Of a DNA stretch of 64,000 bases, positions 26,419-34,996 are shown one piece after another (position 1 is the first letter of the stretch; the number at the start of each line of letters is the position of its first letter). The notes under the pieces are model-generated. The model was given only the letters and a program-made list of their open reading frames with translations, searched no databases and was not told the origin of the DNA. Source of the DNA: JBBIQS01 sp037442205 (GTDB taxonomy: Bacteria; Myxococcota; Myxococcia; Myxococcales; UBA5297); contig JBBIQS010000011.1 in assembly GCA_037442205.1 (NCBI GenBank), forward strand, positions 1-64,000, given 5' to 3'. The translations under genes were made by a program, and so were the position numbers.

Positions 26419-28710
26419 CTATTTCCGCAGGCTGAATGGCCGCATCATCTCGTTGTCCTCGTGGTCGATGATGTGGCAGTGCCAGACGTAGCCGGGCCCC
26501 GGCGGATTGCCGGCGAAGTCCAGGCACGGGTCGCCCGAGCCGCGCGCTTCCGAATGCTCCATTTCGCGCTCGTACTCCCACTCGCCCGTCAGCGAGACGA
26601 TTGACGACCCCTGGCTGCGCTCGTCTTTGCTCTCATGGCGATCGTCGAAGGCCTGCGTCGAACTATGGCGATCGACCGCGTTGCAGGTTCGGCCGATCAC
26701 CAAGGTGGGATCGAACGGGTAGAGGTTCTGGCCCGGCTGGACCCACTTGACCGGCCAGTCCTGTGGCGCGAAGCGGACCATCAACCGGGTGACCTGTCCG
26801 GGCAGCGCCACCGCGGTGTCCTTCCATCCGGCGAGCCGCGGCTCGACCGGCATCGGGCCCGCCGGGTCCAGGTACGGGCCGATGGCCGGGTTGCCGCCGA
26901 CGGCTCCGTCGCCGTTGGGCGTCAGGTAGGGCAGCGGAGGGCCGTCGCCCGGTGACGCGACTCCGCCGGGAAAGGCCGCGGTCCAGGCATTGAGGTAAGC
27001 GGGGTCGAAGGCCTGTCGGGTGAGGACCTGGTACTGCACCAGGTGGACGTGGATCGGGTGCGCGTCGGGAGTGAGGTTGATGATCTCCCACTCCTCGGTA
27101 GCGCCCACCTGCGGCAGCTCGTTGAGATAGTTGGTGAGGAGTTTGGTGCTGTCGGCCACGGGCACCATGGTGGTGGTCAGGGTGCTCTCCTTGATTCCCA
27201 TCCAGCGGGTGTTGTTGAGCAGGACTTCCTGCGGGCCGTTCTGGCCTTCGATCTCCTTGAGCACCAGCTGGCGCTTGACCGAGACGTTCACGTCGGAGGA
27301 GATGCTCCCCGTGGCCGGGTCGGCCAGCCGGACGATGGGCGTCCGCCGCCGCAGCTCGCAACGGTCCTTCCCCAGCGAGGTCGGGTCGCAGCTCCTGTCC
27401 TTCGAGGAGAGCGCCTTGACCACCCGGAACTGCATGATCTGGGCGGTGGTGTTCGGGTCGGCCGGATCGCCGGAGGGGAATGGCGCCACCGCGTCGTTGG
27501 TGAGGGTGAGCACGGTGCCGGAGGGCACCTTGGAGAAGTCGACGATCAGGTCGGCGCGCTCGCCGGGCCCCATCAGCAGCCGCGACGGGGAGCCGATCGC
27601 CACCGGCCTGTCGAGCAGCCCGCCGTCGGTCCCGATCTGCCACATCGGCGGGCCGGCGGCGCCGTTCTGGTCCACCAGCGCAAGGTTGTAGAAGCGCGCG
27701 TTCGAGCCGTCGACCATCCGCAGCCGGTAGCGGCGCGGCTCGACCTCGAGGTACGGCCAGCTCTTGCCGTTGACCACGATCACGTCGCCGAAGAACTCCG
27801 GCTTCCACAGCGGATGGAAGGCCGGGTTGTCCCCGTCGTCGGGGAAGAGCAGCTGGCGGTTGGTGTCGAACATCCGGTCCTGGATCGCCAGCTCGATCTC
27901 CTGTCCTCCGGCCGGAAGGCGCAGCGGGTTGTCGGGCTCGCCGGTGTCGAGGTCGTCGCGGATGAAGTAGAAGGCCACCAGCCCGGAGAAGACGTTGATG
28001 CGCGTGGTCCCCAGCGCGTGGTCGTGGAAGAAGAGCGTCGTCGCCTCCTGGCCGTTGGGATAGCGGTAGACGGCGGCGTTGCCGGCGACCGGGAAGAGCG
28101 AGGCGTAGCCCGTGCCGTGGTAGAGGCCGTCGGGAGTGAACCACTGGTCGGGGCCGCCGTCGAAGGCGCTGGGGATCTCGCCGCCGTGCAGGTGCACCGT
28201 GGTCGGCACCGGGCCGGCGTAGGGCTGGAAGCACTGGGGCTGAGTCGGATTGAAGTTGCACTGCAGGCCGAACGGGTCGGCCCAGTGCACCATCTGGTCG
28301 ATGCTCAGGTACTTCTGCAGGAACGGAGGAGCTCCGTTGGCCCCTTGCAGCTCGTTGACGTAGGTGACGGTGGTCGGCCGCCAGCGGCGCGCCTCGATGG
28401 TATAGCCCGGGTAGTTCACCGGCCGGTCGCCGACCTTGTAGCTCCACACGTAGGTCCCTTGGTTGAACGGCGCCTGCAGTCCCAGATACTCGCTGGCGGG
28501 CAGGATCTGCTGCTGGAACTCCTCCATCCCCACCCTGACGTTCGGGTCGTCGACGCGGGCCCCGACGAAGGTCGGCACCTGGTCGACCCACTTCTGGAAC
28601 AGCGATCCGGGAAGTCGTGTCTGCGGCACGGTCACGCTGGCCCGGGCCAAGCCTCCCCCCAGCAGCGCGGCGCAGAGCAGCGCCGCCCTCCAATGGCTCG
28701 TCCTTTCCAT
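26419..28710 (-). CDS. exported multicopper oxidase, CotA/bilirubin-oxidase-like
   Basis: 763 residues, larger than the usual 500-650. A signal sequence (AALLCAALLGGGLARAS) is followed by three cupredoxin domains. All copper motifs are intact: HLHGG (173-177), FFHDHALGT (about 227-235), HPIHVH about three quarters along, and HCHIIDHEDNEMM at the C-terminus, which carries the type 1 Cys and axial Met. It would oxidise metal ions, phenolics or bilirubin-like substrates with reduction of O2 to water in the periplasm. Just before the final motif there is an extra hydrophilic stretch of about 55 residues between two Cys (TCN and DPCLD). ATG 28710 has GAGGGGGG upstream. Confidence 0.9.
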   Translation of the reverse strand: MERTSHWRAALLCAALLGGGLARASVTVPQTRLPGSLFQKWVDQVPTFVGARVDDPNVRVGMEEFQQQILPASEYLGLQAPFNQGTYVWSYKVGDRPVNYPGYTIEARRWRPTTVTYVNELQGANGAPPFLQKYLSIDQMVHWADPFGLQCNFNPTQPQCFQPYAGPVPTTVHLHGGEIPSAFDGGPDQWFTPDGLYHGTGYASLFPVAGNAAVYRYPNGQEATTLFFHDHALGTTRINVFSGLVAFYFIRDDLDTGEPDNPLRLPAGGQEIELAIQDRMFDTNRQLLFPDDGDNPAFHPLWKPEFFGDVIVVNGKSWPYLEVEPRRYRLRMVDGSNARFYNLALVDQNGAAGPPMWQIGTDGGLLDRPVAIGSPSRLLMGPGERADLIVDFSKVPSGTVLTLTNDAVAPFPSGDPADPNTTAQIMQFRVVKALSSKDRSCDPTSLGKDRCELRRRTPIVRLADPATGSISSDVNVSVKRQLVLKEIEGQNGPQEVLLNNTRWMGIKESTLTTTMVPVADSTKLLTNYLNELPQVGATEEWEIINLTPDAHPIHVHLVQYQVLTRQAFDPAYLNAWTAAFPGGVASPGDGPPLPYLTPNGDGAVGGNPAIGPYLDPAGPMPVEPRLAGWKDTAVALPGQVTRLMVRFAPQDWPVKWVQPGQNLYPFDPTLVIGRTCNAVDRHSSTQAFDDRHESKDERSQGSSIVSLTGEWEYEREMEHSEARGSGDPCLDFAGNPPGPGYVWHCHIIDHEDNEMMRPFSLRK

Positions 28711-28941
28711 GAACCCCCCTCGGTCCGCCGGGCGCCGCACTGCCTATCGAGGATGCGATCGGCCAGCGAATCCTCGGCCGAACGTGCGATGGACCGGCCG
28801 GCGGAACAAGAAGCCTTCGAATGCGGCTCCAACTGGAAGGATGGCTGAGAGGCAGGCGACCAGGCGCACTGGCGGTCGGTTGACAGGGGGGCGAGGGTGT
28901 CGTTCCCTTTCGCTTTGCACGGGCCGGGACAGGGAATAGAC

Positions 28942-29496
28942 ATGAAAGACAGTCAGAGTTTTGCGGCCCAAGCTTCTCTCGCGCTGATCCTCGCCGCGGG
29001 CTGCGGGACGACCGTCACCGCTCGCATCGCCCGGCCCGCGCCCGGCCAGCGGCCGTCCCCGATCGTCCTGGCGGCGCCGTCGGAGCCGGTCGACGAGGCG
29101 GTCACCGGCGTGCCTCCCGGCGCGCTCACCTCGCAGGCCGCGCTGGCGAAGCTCGAGCAGGGCACGGTCTGCGCGGACCTCGTCCTGCGCACCTGGTGGG
29201 GAACTCCCGAGGAATGGAGCGCCACGCTCTCGGTCGACGGCCGCGACGCCGGCGCCACCCAGTTCAACCCCTACGCCTGCCGGCGGCTGCGGGCGGCCTG
29301 CCTGCCGCTCGATTCGCTGCTCGAGGACGAGCGCGAGGACGCCAACCATCGGGTCAAGGTCGGCGCCGGCAGGCTGTGCTTCGCGGTCCCGGCCCAGCCC
29401 GCGCGCACCGTCGAGATGGACGTGTCGCAGGGCGCCTACCACCTGCGGTTCCGCTGGGAGCTGGACGAGGGGCAGCCCTCCCACGGGCCGGGCTGA
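28942..29496 (+). CDS. lipoprotein of unknown function
   Basis: 184 residues. The signal sequence ends in the lipobox LILAAGC (Cys at residue 21), so it is probably lipid-anchored. The mature part is proline-rich at first, then a beta-rich domain with four Cys residues (CAD, YAC, AAC, LCF) and a WWGTPEEWSATL strand. I do not recognise the family. ATG 28942 is preceded by ACAGGGA. A perfect TTGACA sits at 28880-28885 but no -10 was found. It runs divergently from the multicopper oxidase and is convergent with the FecR gene, 3 bases between stops. Confidence 0.7.
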   Translation: MKDSQSFAAQASLALILAAGCGTTVTARIARPAPGQRPSPIVLAAPSEPVDEAVTGVPPGALTSQAALAKLEQGTVCADLVLRTWWGTPEEWSATLSVDGRDAGATQFNPYACRRLRAACLPLDSLLEDEREDANHRVKVGAGRLCFAVPAQPARTVEMDVSQGAYHLRFRWELDEGQPSHGPG

Positions 29497-29499
29497 GCG

Positions 29500-30969
29500 C
29501 TACTCCTTAGGCGACAGCCGCAGCGGCAGCTCGAAGCTCTCCTCCTCGCCGGTGCCGGGCAGAGCCCAGCTGCGCACCGAGGTGGCGGCGCAGTCGAGGA
29601 ACGAGGCGTCGGTCTGGCTCTCGCGGGCGGAGACGTCCTTGATCGCCCCCGAGGGCTCCAGCACCACCGACAGCGTGACCGAGCCCGACAGCTGCGGGTT
29701 GCGCTTCATCGCCCGCTCGTAGCACTGCACCAGCTCCTTGAGGTGGGTGCGGACCTGGAACAGCATCGCCTCGCGCCGGACCTTGACCTGCGGATCCTCG
29801 AGCGCGATGTGCGGCGAGGCCGGCCGGCGCGGCGGGGCGGGGAGGGCGGCGGGGGTCGCCGGCGCGGTCACCGCGATCGGCTCGAGCGAGTAGAAGGGCG
29901 TCGAGCCCTGGATGACCTCGATGTCGAGGTCCTTGCGCCCGGCGGCCTGCAGCCGCAGCATCTGCCCGGCCTCGTCGCCGATCAGCAGGGTGAGCGGGGT
30001 CTCGCCGCGGTAGCCGCCGTTCTGCAGCACCCGCGCTCCGGCCGGGCTGGAGGTGATCCGGCTGGCCCGGGCGTGGGCCAGGACGATCTCGGTGCCCTCG
30101 TCGGCGAAGCCCAGCGGCAGCCGCGCCAGCAGCGCCGGATCGAGCTCCCGGCCGATCGGCAGGCCCTCGAGCGCCGCGCCGTCAGGGATCTCCACCGCCG
30201 CCGGGGCCACCAGCCAGCGCGCCTCGCCGGTGGTGTCGCGGGTCAGCAGCACCTGGCCGCGCGCCAGCTCGACCCGCACCCGGCCCGGCTCGCGCGAGAC
30301 CTGGAACGCCGTTCCGCGCACCGCCACCGTCAAGTCCTGCGCCCGCACCAGGTACTTTTCGGCGGCGGCCAGCTTGCTGACCTCCGAGAGCACCGCGCCG
30401 CGCTCGATCCGCAGCGCCGTCGACTGCGGCTCGAGGGTCTCGAGGCGCGCCAGGGCGTCGCGCCCGAGCTGGAATCCGCTCGCCTGGCCAGTCTGGACGG
30501 TGAGCATCGCCTCGCCCGAGCCGACGGTGTCCCCGGCGCCCAGCGCAGGGACCGACTCGAGCAGCCGCACCCCGTACCTGGCCGAGGCCGCCCACGCCGA
30601 CGGCCCGGCGCCGACCGCCACCGCCACCGCCTGCGGCTGCTGGACGGGCTCGAGCCGCTCGGCCGGCCAGACCGCGACGATTGCCGCCACCAGCGCCGTG
30701 GCCGCTCCCAGCCACATCCACAGCGAGGCCACCAGCGGATTCTGCTCTGGCGGGGCCGCCAGCCGGGCCAGCACCTTGCGGTCGATGCGCGCCAGCTCCA
30801 GCTCGTCAGGCTCGTAGGGCGACCAGCTGGCCAGCACGGTGCGGACGCTCTCGATCTTCTTCACCTCGGCACGGCAGTCGGCGCACTCCTGGAGATGGGC
30901 GCGCGCGCCCGGTTCGGTCGCGCGTCCGGCGGCCAGGGCCTCGAGAATTTCTCGGCTGGGGCAGCTCAT
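29500..30969 (-). CDS. zinc-finger/FecR/PEGA/AgmX-PglI-type membrane protein, likely anti-sigma
   Basis: 489 residues. The N-terminus is an anti-sigma zinc finger with HLQECADC (His25, Cys29, Cys32), followed by a membrane helix near residues 80-103. A FecR domain follows (GEAMLTVQTGQ...VRGTAFQVSREPGRVRVELARGQ region), then a PEGA-like segment (ITSSPAGARVLQNGGYRGETP). The C-terminus is an AgmX/PglI-type domain known from myxobacterial gliding proteins (LVQCYERAMKRNPQLSGSV). The ATG overlaps the ECF sigma stop as ATGA. I infer that it restrains that sigma factor and senses an envelope signal. Confidence 0.83.
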   Translation of the reverse strand: MSCPSREILEALAAGRATEPGARAHLQECADCRAEVKKIESVRTVLASWSPYEPDELELARIDRKVLARLAAPPEQNPLVASLWMWLGAATALVAAIVAVWPAERLEPVQQPQAVAVAVGAGPSAWAASARYGVRLLESVPALGAGDTVGSGEAMLTVQTGQASGFQLGRDALARLETLEPQSTALRIERGAVLSEVSKLAAAEKYLVRAQDLTVAVRGTAFQVSREPGRVRVELARGQVLLTRDTTGEARWLVAPAAVEIPDGAALEGLPIGRELDPALLARLPLGFADEGTEIVLAHARASRITSSPAGARVLQNGGYRGETPLTLLIGDEAGQMLRLQAAGRKDLDIEVIQGSTPFYSLEPIAVTAPATPAALPAPPRRPASPHIALEDPQVKVRREAMLFQVRTHLKELVQCYERAMKRNPQLSGSVTLSVVLEPSGAIKDVSARESQTDASFLDCAATSVRSWALPGTGEEESFELPLRLSPKE

Positions 30970-31682
30970 CGCTCGCCCTCCCGCGCCGCGAACCAGGGCT
31001 CCAGATCCTTATGCAGCATCGGGTCCTGCGCCGCCAGCGCCGCCAGCTCCTTGCGAGCGTAGAACAGCCGGGTGCGCACCGTCAGCACCGGCGCTCCCAC
31101 CAGCGTGGAGATCTCCTTGGGAGCCATTCCTTCGAAGTCGTGCAGCAGCAGCACCATCCGCTTCTTGGGCGCCAGCTGCTCCAGGATCGCCGCCACCCGC
31201 CGCGCCCGCTCCCGCCGCTCGAAGCCTTCGCCTGGATCGGGCTCCGATGAGTGCAGCTTCTCGGCCTTCTTCTCCAGGTCGCCCTCGTCCTCGCCCACCT
31301 GGCGCACCCGCTTCCTCATATGACGCATTGCGGTGCGCACGCAGATGCTGCGCAGCCAGGTCTGGAAGCTGGAGCGGCCGCCGAAGGAGCGGATGGAGTG
31401 GGCGACCTCCAGGAAGACCTCCTGCAGGATGTCCTCGGCGTCCTGGGAGCCGCGGGCGGCGTGGCGGATGAAGCGCAGCGCGTCAGAGCGGTAGAGCCGG
31501 TAGAGCTCGCCCAGCGCCGCCCGGTCGTCGGCGCGGCAGCGGGCGATGAGCGCGGACTCGTCCGGCTCCGCGGCCTCGAGTCGCTGGGGCGCTTGCGGAG
31601 CCGGAGCAGCCAAAGAGAAGAGTGCCTCCGCCGCCGCGGAAAGATCGAAAGGTCGCAGATAAGATGCAGCGGCGGTCACCAT
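30966..31682 (-). CDS. ECF sigma factor
   Basis: 238 residues, RNA polymerase sigma-70 family, extracytoplasmic function group. Region 2 is clear: ALGELYRLYRSDALRFI, GSQDAEDILQEVF and GGRSSFQTWLRSI. Region 4 has LAPKKRMVLLLHDFEGM followed by APKEISTLVGAPVLTVRTRLF. A 45-residue N-terminal extension is present. ATG 31682 (GGAG upstream) is preferred to TTG 31691. It is co-transcribed with the zinc-finger protein downstream, so release from that partner likely controls it. Confidence 0.93.
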   Translation of the reverse strand: MVTAAASYLRPFDLSAAAEALFSLAAPAPQAPQRLEAAEPDESALIARCRADDRAALGELYRLYRSDALRFIRHAARGSQDAEDILQEVFLEVAHSIRSFGGRSSFQTWLRSICVRTAMRHMRKRVRQVGEDEGDLEKKAEKLHSSEPDPGEGFERRERARRVAAILEQLAPKKRMVLLLHDFEGMAPKEISTLVGAPVLTVRTRLFYARKELAALAAQDPMLHKDLEPWFAAREGER

Positions 31683-31747
31683 CTTGCCCAAGCTCCGGTC
31701 GGGCCGCCAGGGCCCTGCGAGCTATTGGGTGGCGCGCGGCCCTCGAT

Positions 31748-32293
31748 TCATTCAGCGGCCGGGGCCGCCGGAACCCAGGCCCGGACCACCACTCCGGACT
31801 TGATGCGCAGGGTCCCCATCAGCGCCCGGTACGGCTTGATGCCGAAGTCGGTCTGCTCCAGCGGGATCTCGATGCTGTGCCGGCCCTGGGCGGTGCGCAC
31901 CCGGAACGACAGCGGCCGGCTGACGCCGTGCAGCGTCAGCGTCCCCTCGACCCGGTAGCCGCCGACCTCGGGCGTAACCGAGCGGGATTCAAAGCGAATT
32001 TCCGGGTGGCGCGCCGACTCCAGGACCTCCTGGGAGATGGAGCGGTCGATCTCGTCGCGGTCCTTGGCGCTGAGGCTGCCCTCCATCTCCTGGCCGCCGC
32101 GCACCGCGCAGGCGACCTTGACCGAGCTGGCCTCGAAGCGCGCCTTGACCGAGAGCGGCTTGCCGGGGGCCTGGTCGAGATCGATCGAGAAGGCGCCGAC
32201 CCTGAGCTTGAGGTCGTGGGCCACCGGGGAGAGCAGGCCCTCCTTGAAGGTGAAGATCAGGCACTCGGCGGATTGGGCATCGTAGCGGGGCAT
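31748..32293 (-). CDS. YceI family lipocalin-like protein
   Basis: 181 residues with the YceI beta-barrel pattern: FTFKEGLLSPVAHDLKLRVG near the N-terminus (the F-x-V-x-H-x-L-like opening), HPEIRFESRSV in the middle, and VEGTLTLHGVSRPLSFRV at the second half. Family members bind isoprenoid-like lipids. No signal peptide is visible with ATG 32293 (GAGGAG upstream), so it is probably cytoplasmic. Located upstream of the ECF gene on the same strand, 65 bases away. Confidence 0.88.
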   Translation of the reverse strand: MPRYDAQSAECLIFTFKEGLLSPVAHDLKLRVGAFSIDLDQAPGKPLSVKARFEASSVKVACAVRGGQEMEGSLSAKDRDEIDRSISQEVLESARHPEIRFESRSVTPEVGGYRVEGTLTLHGVSRPLSFRVRTAQGRHSIEIPLEQTDFGIKPYRALMGTLRIKSGVVVRAWVPAAPAAE

Positions 32294-32422
32294 CGGCTGC
32301 TCCTCGACGCGAAGCGGCGCCCAACCTAGGCCGGCCTTTGGCGCCGCGCAACAGCCAAGCGCCGGCCGAGGGCGAGCCGGCGACCTCGTGCTATCCTCGC
32401 GCTCCTTCATTGGAGGACAGCG

Positions 32423-33226
32423 ATGATCCGCACCGTGGTCACTGGCGTCGCCGGACGGATGGGCAGTTCCATCGTCAAGGCGGTTCGAGACACCGACGAC
32501 ATGCAGCTGGTGGGGGCGACCGAGCGGCCGGGCAGCGGCAACATCGGGCTCGACGTCGGGCTCGCCTGCCGGCTGGGGGCGATGGAGATTCCGGTCGAGG
32601 ACGACCTGGCCAAGGTGCTGGCCAAGGGCGCCGACGTGGTCATCGACTTCAGCAGCCCCGAGGCCAGCGCGCGCCACGCGCAGATCTGCGCCCAGCAGGG
32701 CACGGCGCTGGTGGTGGGGAGCACCGGGTTCAACGCCAAGGCGCGCGAGGAGATCGCCGCCGCGGCCAAGAAGGCGCCGATCCTCACCGCGCCCAACATG
32801 AGCGTGGGGGTGAACCTGATGCTGCGGCTGGTGGCCGAGGCGGCGCAGGTGCTCGGTCCGGATTTCGACGTCGAGATCATGGAGATGCACCACCGGATGA
32901 AGAAGGACGCGCCCTCGGGGACGGCGCTGCGGCTGGGAGAGGTGGTGGCGGCGGCGCTCAAGCGCGATCCGGCCACCGACCTCAAGCTGGCGCGGACCGG
33001 AGAGGTTGGCGAGCGGAGCGACACCGAGATCGGCATTCAGGCGCTGCGCGGCGGGGACATCGTCGGCGAGCACACTGTCTACTTCATCGGCCCGGGCGAG
33101 CGGCTGGAGATCACCCACCGCGCCGCCAGCCGGGACCAGTTCGCGCAGGGCGCGGTCCGGGCGGCGCGCTTCCTGGTCGGCAAGCCGGCCGGGCTCTACG
33201 ATATGAAGAGCGTCCTGGGGTTCTGA
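32423..33226 (+). CDS. dapB: 4-hydroxy-tetrahydrodipicolinate reductase
   Basis: 267 residues, standard length. The NAD(P)H motif is VTGVAGRMGSSIV near the N-terminus; the active-site segment is EMHHRMKKDAPSGTAL, with the catalytic His and Lys; VGSTGF and SVGVNLM are conserved. It makes tetrahydrodipicolinate for lysine and diaminopimelate (peptidoglycan) synthesis. ATG 32423 has TTGGAGGACAG upstream, and a possible -10 TATCCT occurs near 32391. No other dap gene is in the window. Confidence 0.97.
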   Translation: MIRTVVTGVAGRMGSSIVKAVRDTDDMQLVGATERPGSGNIGLDVGLACRLGAMEIPVEDDLAKVLAKGADVVIDFSSPEASARHAQICAQQGTALVVGSTGFNAKAREEIAAAAKKAPILTAPNMSVGVNLMLRLVAEAAQVLGPDFDVEIMEMHHRMKKDAPSGTALRLGEVVAAALKRDPATDLKLARTGEVGERSDTEIGIQALRGGDIVGEHTVYFIGPGERLEITHRAASRDQFAQGAVRAARFLVGKPAGLYDMKSVLGF

Positions 33227-33236
33227 GGTTTCATCC

Positions 33237-33998
33237 ATGAAGCTCTGTCGGATCTGGCATCAGGGGGCGGCGCGCTACGGCGTCCTCGAGGGCGAGTCGA
33301 TCGTCCTGCTGGCGCGGGCGCCGTTCGCCGGCCTCGAGCGCACGGGAGAGAAGGTGCCGCTGGCCGGAGCCCAGCTGCTGGCGCCGACCGAGCCCTCGAA
33401 GATCGTCTGCGTGGGGCTCAACTACCGGGCGCACGCCGCCGAGATGGGCAAGCCGCTGCCCAAGAGCCCGCTGCTGTTCATGAAGCCGGCCTCTGCCGTG
33501 CTGGCGCCCGGGGGGACGATCCTGCTGCCGCCGGAGAGCGGTGAGGTACACCACGAGGCGGAGCTGGGAGTGGTGATCGGGCGCAAGGCTCGCCGGGTGA
33601 CTGCCTCGCAGGCGGCCGACTTCATCCTGGGCTACACCTGCCTGAACGACGTCACCGCCCGCGACATCCAGCGGGCCGAGGGCCAGTACACGCGGGCCAA
33701 GGGCTTCGACACCTTCGCGCCGTTCGGCCCGCTCATCGAGACCGAGCTCGACCCGCGCAACCTGGCGATCAAGGGCAAGCTCAACGGGCAGATCCGCCAG
33801 CAGGGGAGCACGGCGGACATGGTGTTCGACCCGCTGGCGGTGGTGGCGTTCGCCTCGGCCGGAATGACGCTGCTGCCCGGAGACGTTCTGGCTACCGGGA
33901 CGCCCCCAGGCGTCGGGCCGCTTGCCCCAGGAGACACCTTCGAGGTGGAGATCGAAGGGGTGGGCGTGCTGCGCAACGTGGTGCGCAAGGAAGAGTAG
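33237..33998 (+). CDS. fumarylacetoacetate hydrolase family protein
   Basis: 253 residues. The FAH-fold core is visible: VGLNYRAHAAEMG, KPASAVLAPG, HHEAELGVVIGRKAR with the metal-binding acidic cluster, and LGYTCLNDVTARDIQ. The C-terminal GTPPGVGPLAPGD is the family's late motif. Such enzymes hydrolyse or decarboxylate 2-oxo acids (acylpyruvate hydrolase, oxaloacetate decarboxylase); which reaction applies is unclear. It starts 10 bases after dapB, so the two probably share a transcript. Confidence 0.9.
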   Translation: MKLCRIWHQGAARYGVLEGESIVLLARAPFAGLERTGEKVPLAGAQLLAPTEPSKIVCVGLNYRAHAAEMGKPLPKSPLLFMKPASAVLAPGGTILLPPESGEVHHEAELGVVIGRKARRVTASQAADFILGYTCLNDVTARDIQRAEGQYTRAKGFDTFAPFGPLIETELDPRNLAIKGKLNGQIRQQGSTADMVFDPLAVVAFASAGMTLLPGDVLATGTPPGVGPLAPGDTFEVEIEGVGVLRNVVRKEE

Positions 33999-34033
33999 TC
34001 GGGCGGCCGCGCCGCCGTCGGGTGAGGCCGTCG

Positions 34034-34528
34034 ATGCCGATTCTCTATCTCGGGCTGGGGGCGAACCTAGGAGAGCGGGAGCACAACCTAGCCCAGGGAG
34101 TGCGGCGCCTGGCGGCGGTGGAAGGGGTATCGGTACATCGCCGCTCCTCGCTGTACCAGAGCGCCCCGGTGGGTCCGCAGCAGCCCGACTATTTGAACGC
34201 CGTTCTCGAGGTGGAGTGCGAGCTGCCGCCGCTGGAGCTGCTGGTGGCGTGCAAGCGGATCGAGAAGGACTTGGGACGGGTGGCCGGTCCGCGCTGGGGA
34301 CCGCGGCCGCTGGACATCGACCTGCTGCTGGGCGAGGAGATCGTCGCCGAGCCGGGTCTGCAGGTGCCGCACCTCGAGCTGCACAAGCGCGCCTTCGCGC
34401 TGATGCCGCTGTGCGAGCTGGCGCCGCAGGCGATGCATCCGCTGCTCCATCGCACGGTGCGGTCGCTGCTCAATGACTTGGAGGACCAGGGCGTGCGGCG
34501 GGTGGGGGAGTTCTTCGTCGATTTGTAG
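34034..34528 (+). CDS. folK: 2-amino-4-hydroxy-6-hydroxymethyldihydropteridine pyrophosphokinase
   Basis: 164 residues, normal for HPPK in folate synthesis. Conserved elements: LGLGANLGEREHNL at the start, SAPVGPQQPDYLNAV, and RWGPRPLDIDLLL, which holds the two Mg-binding Asp residues. ATG 34034 is chosen; GTG 34022 is the longer option. It follows the FAH-family gene by 35 bases and converges with the secreted protein gene. Confidence 0.95.
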   Translation: MPILYLGLGANLGEREHNLAQGVRRLAAVEGVSVHRRSSLYQSAPVGPQQPDYLNAVLEVECELPPLELLVACKRIEKDLGRVAGPRWGPRPLDIDLLLGEEIVAEPGLQVPHLELHKRAFALMPLCELAPQAMHPLLHRTVRSLLNDLEDQGVRRVGEFFVDL

Positions 34529-34543
34529 CAGAGAGCGACAGCC

Positions 34544-34954
34544 TCAGAGGTTGCGTCCGTTGGTCACATGCCAGGCAAAGCACTTTGCCAGGCGAGCAGG
34601 TATGCCCGGCGCGTTCGCCTGCGCCCACCTGGTGATTTCCGCCTCCTCGTCCTTCCTGGCTGCGCCGCTCCAGAGCGTCACGTGCCGCGCGGTGCCTGGT
34701 TCCTTGGAGTAGAAGACGAACGCATCGTCCGCCTTGGGTGCCTCGATACTGACGATGCTCCAGCCCTCCAGCTTGAAGGTCTTCAGCACCTTCACCTTGT
34801 CGACGCCCAAATCGTCCGCAATGGCCCGCGAGAGCAGCGTCGCCTGTATTGGGCTCAGAGTCCGGTCCACCCCGTCGCAGGGCGGGGAGGCTCGTGCAAG
34901 CTCCGGCACGACCACGATGGCAAGCGCCAGTACCGCAAGAACGAAAGCGCGCAC
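34544..34954 (-). CDS. small secreted protein of unknown function
   Basis: 136 residues with an N-terminal signal peptide (FVLAVLALAIVVVPELARAS). The mature domain has Cys residues near both ends (SPPCDG and AKCFAWHVTN), which may form a disulfide, and a WSIVSIEAPKADDAFVFY strand pair followed by TLWSGAA. The pattern reminds me of hypothetical periplasmic proteins of proteobacteria, without a known role. It is single and convergent with folK. Confidence 0.72.
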   Translation of the reverse strand: MRAFVLAVLALAIVVVPELARASPPCDGVDRTLSPIQATLLSRAIADDLGVDKVKVLKTFKLEGWSIVSIEAPKADDAFVFYSKEPGTARHVTLWSGAARKDEEAEITRWAQANAPGIPARLAKCFAWHVTNGRNL

Positions 34955-34996
34955 GATTGCCCCCCAGCTAGGATTCGAAGGAGATACTGCCCGCGT

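Noticed and set aside
28880..28908. Perfect TTGACA upstream of the 28942 lipoprotein
   Set aside because: No acceptable -10 follows at 16-18 bases, so no promoter is called.
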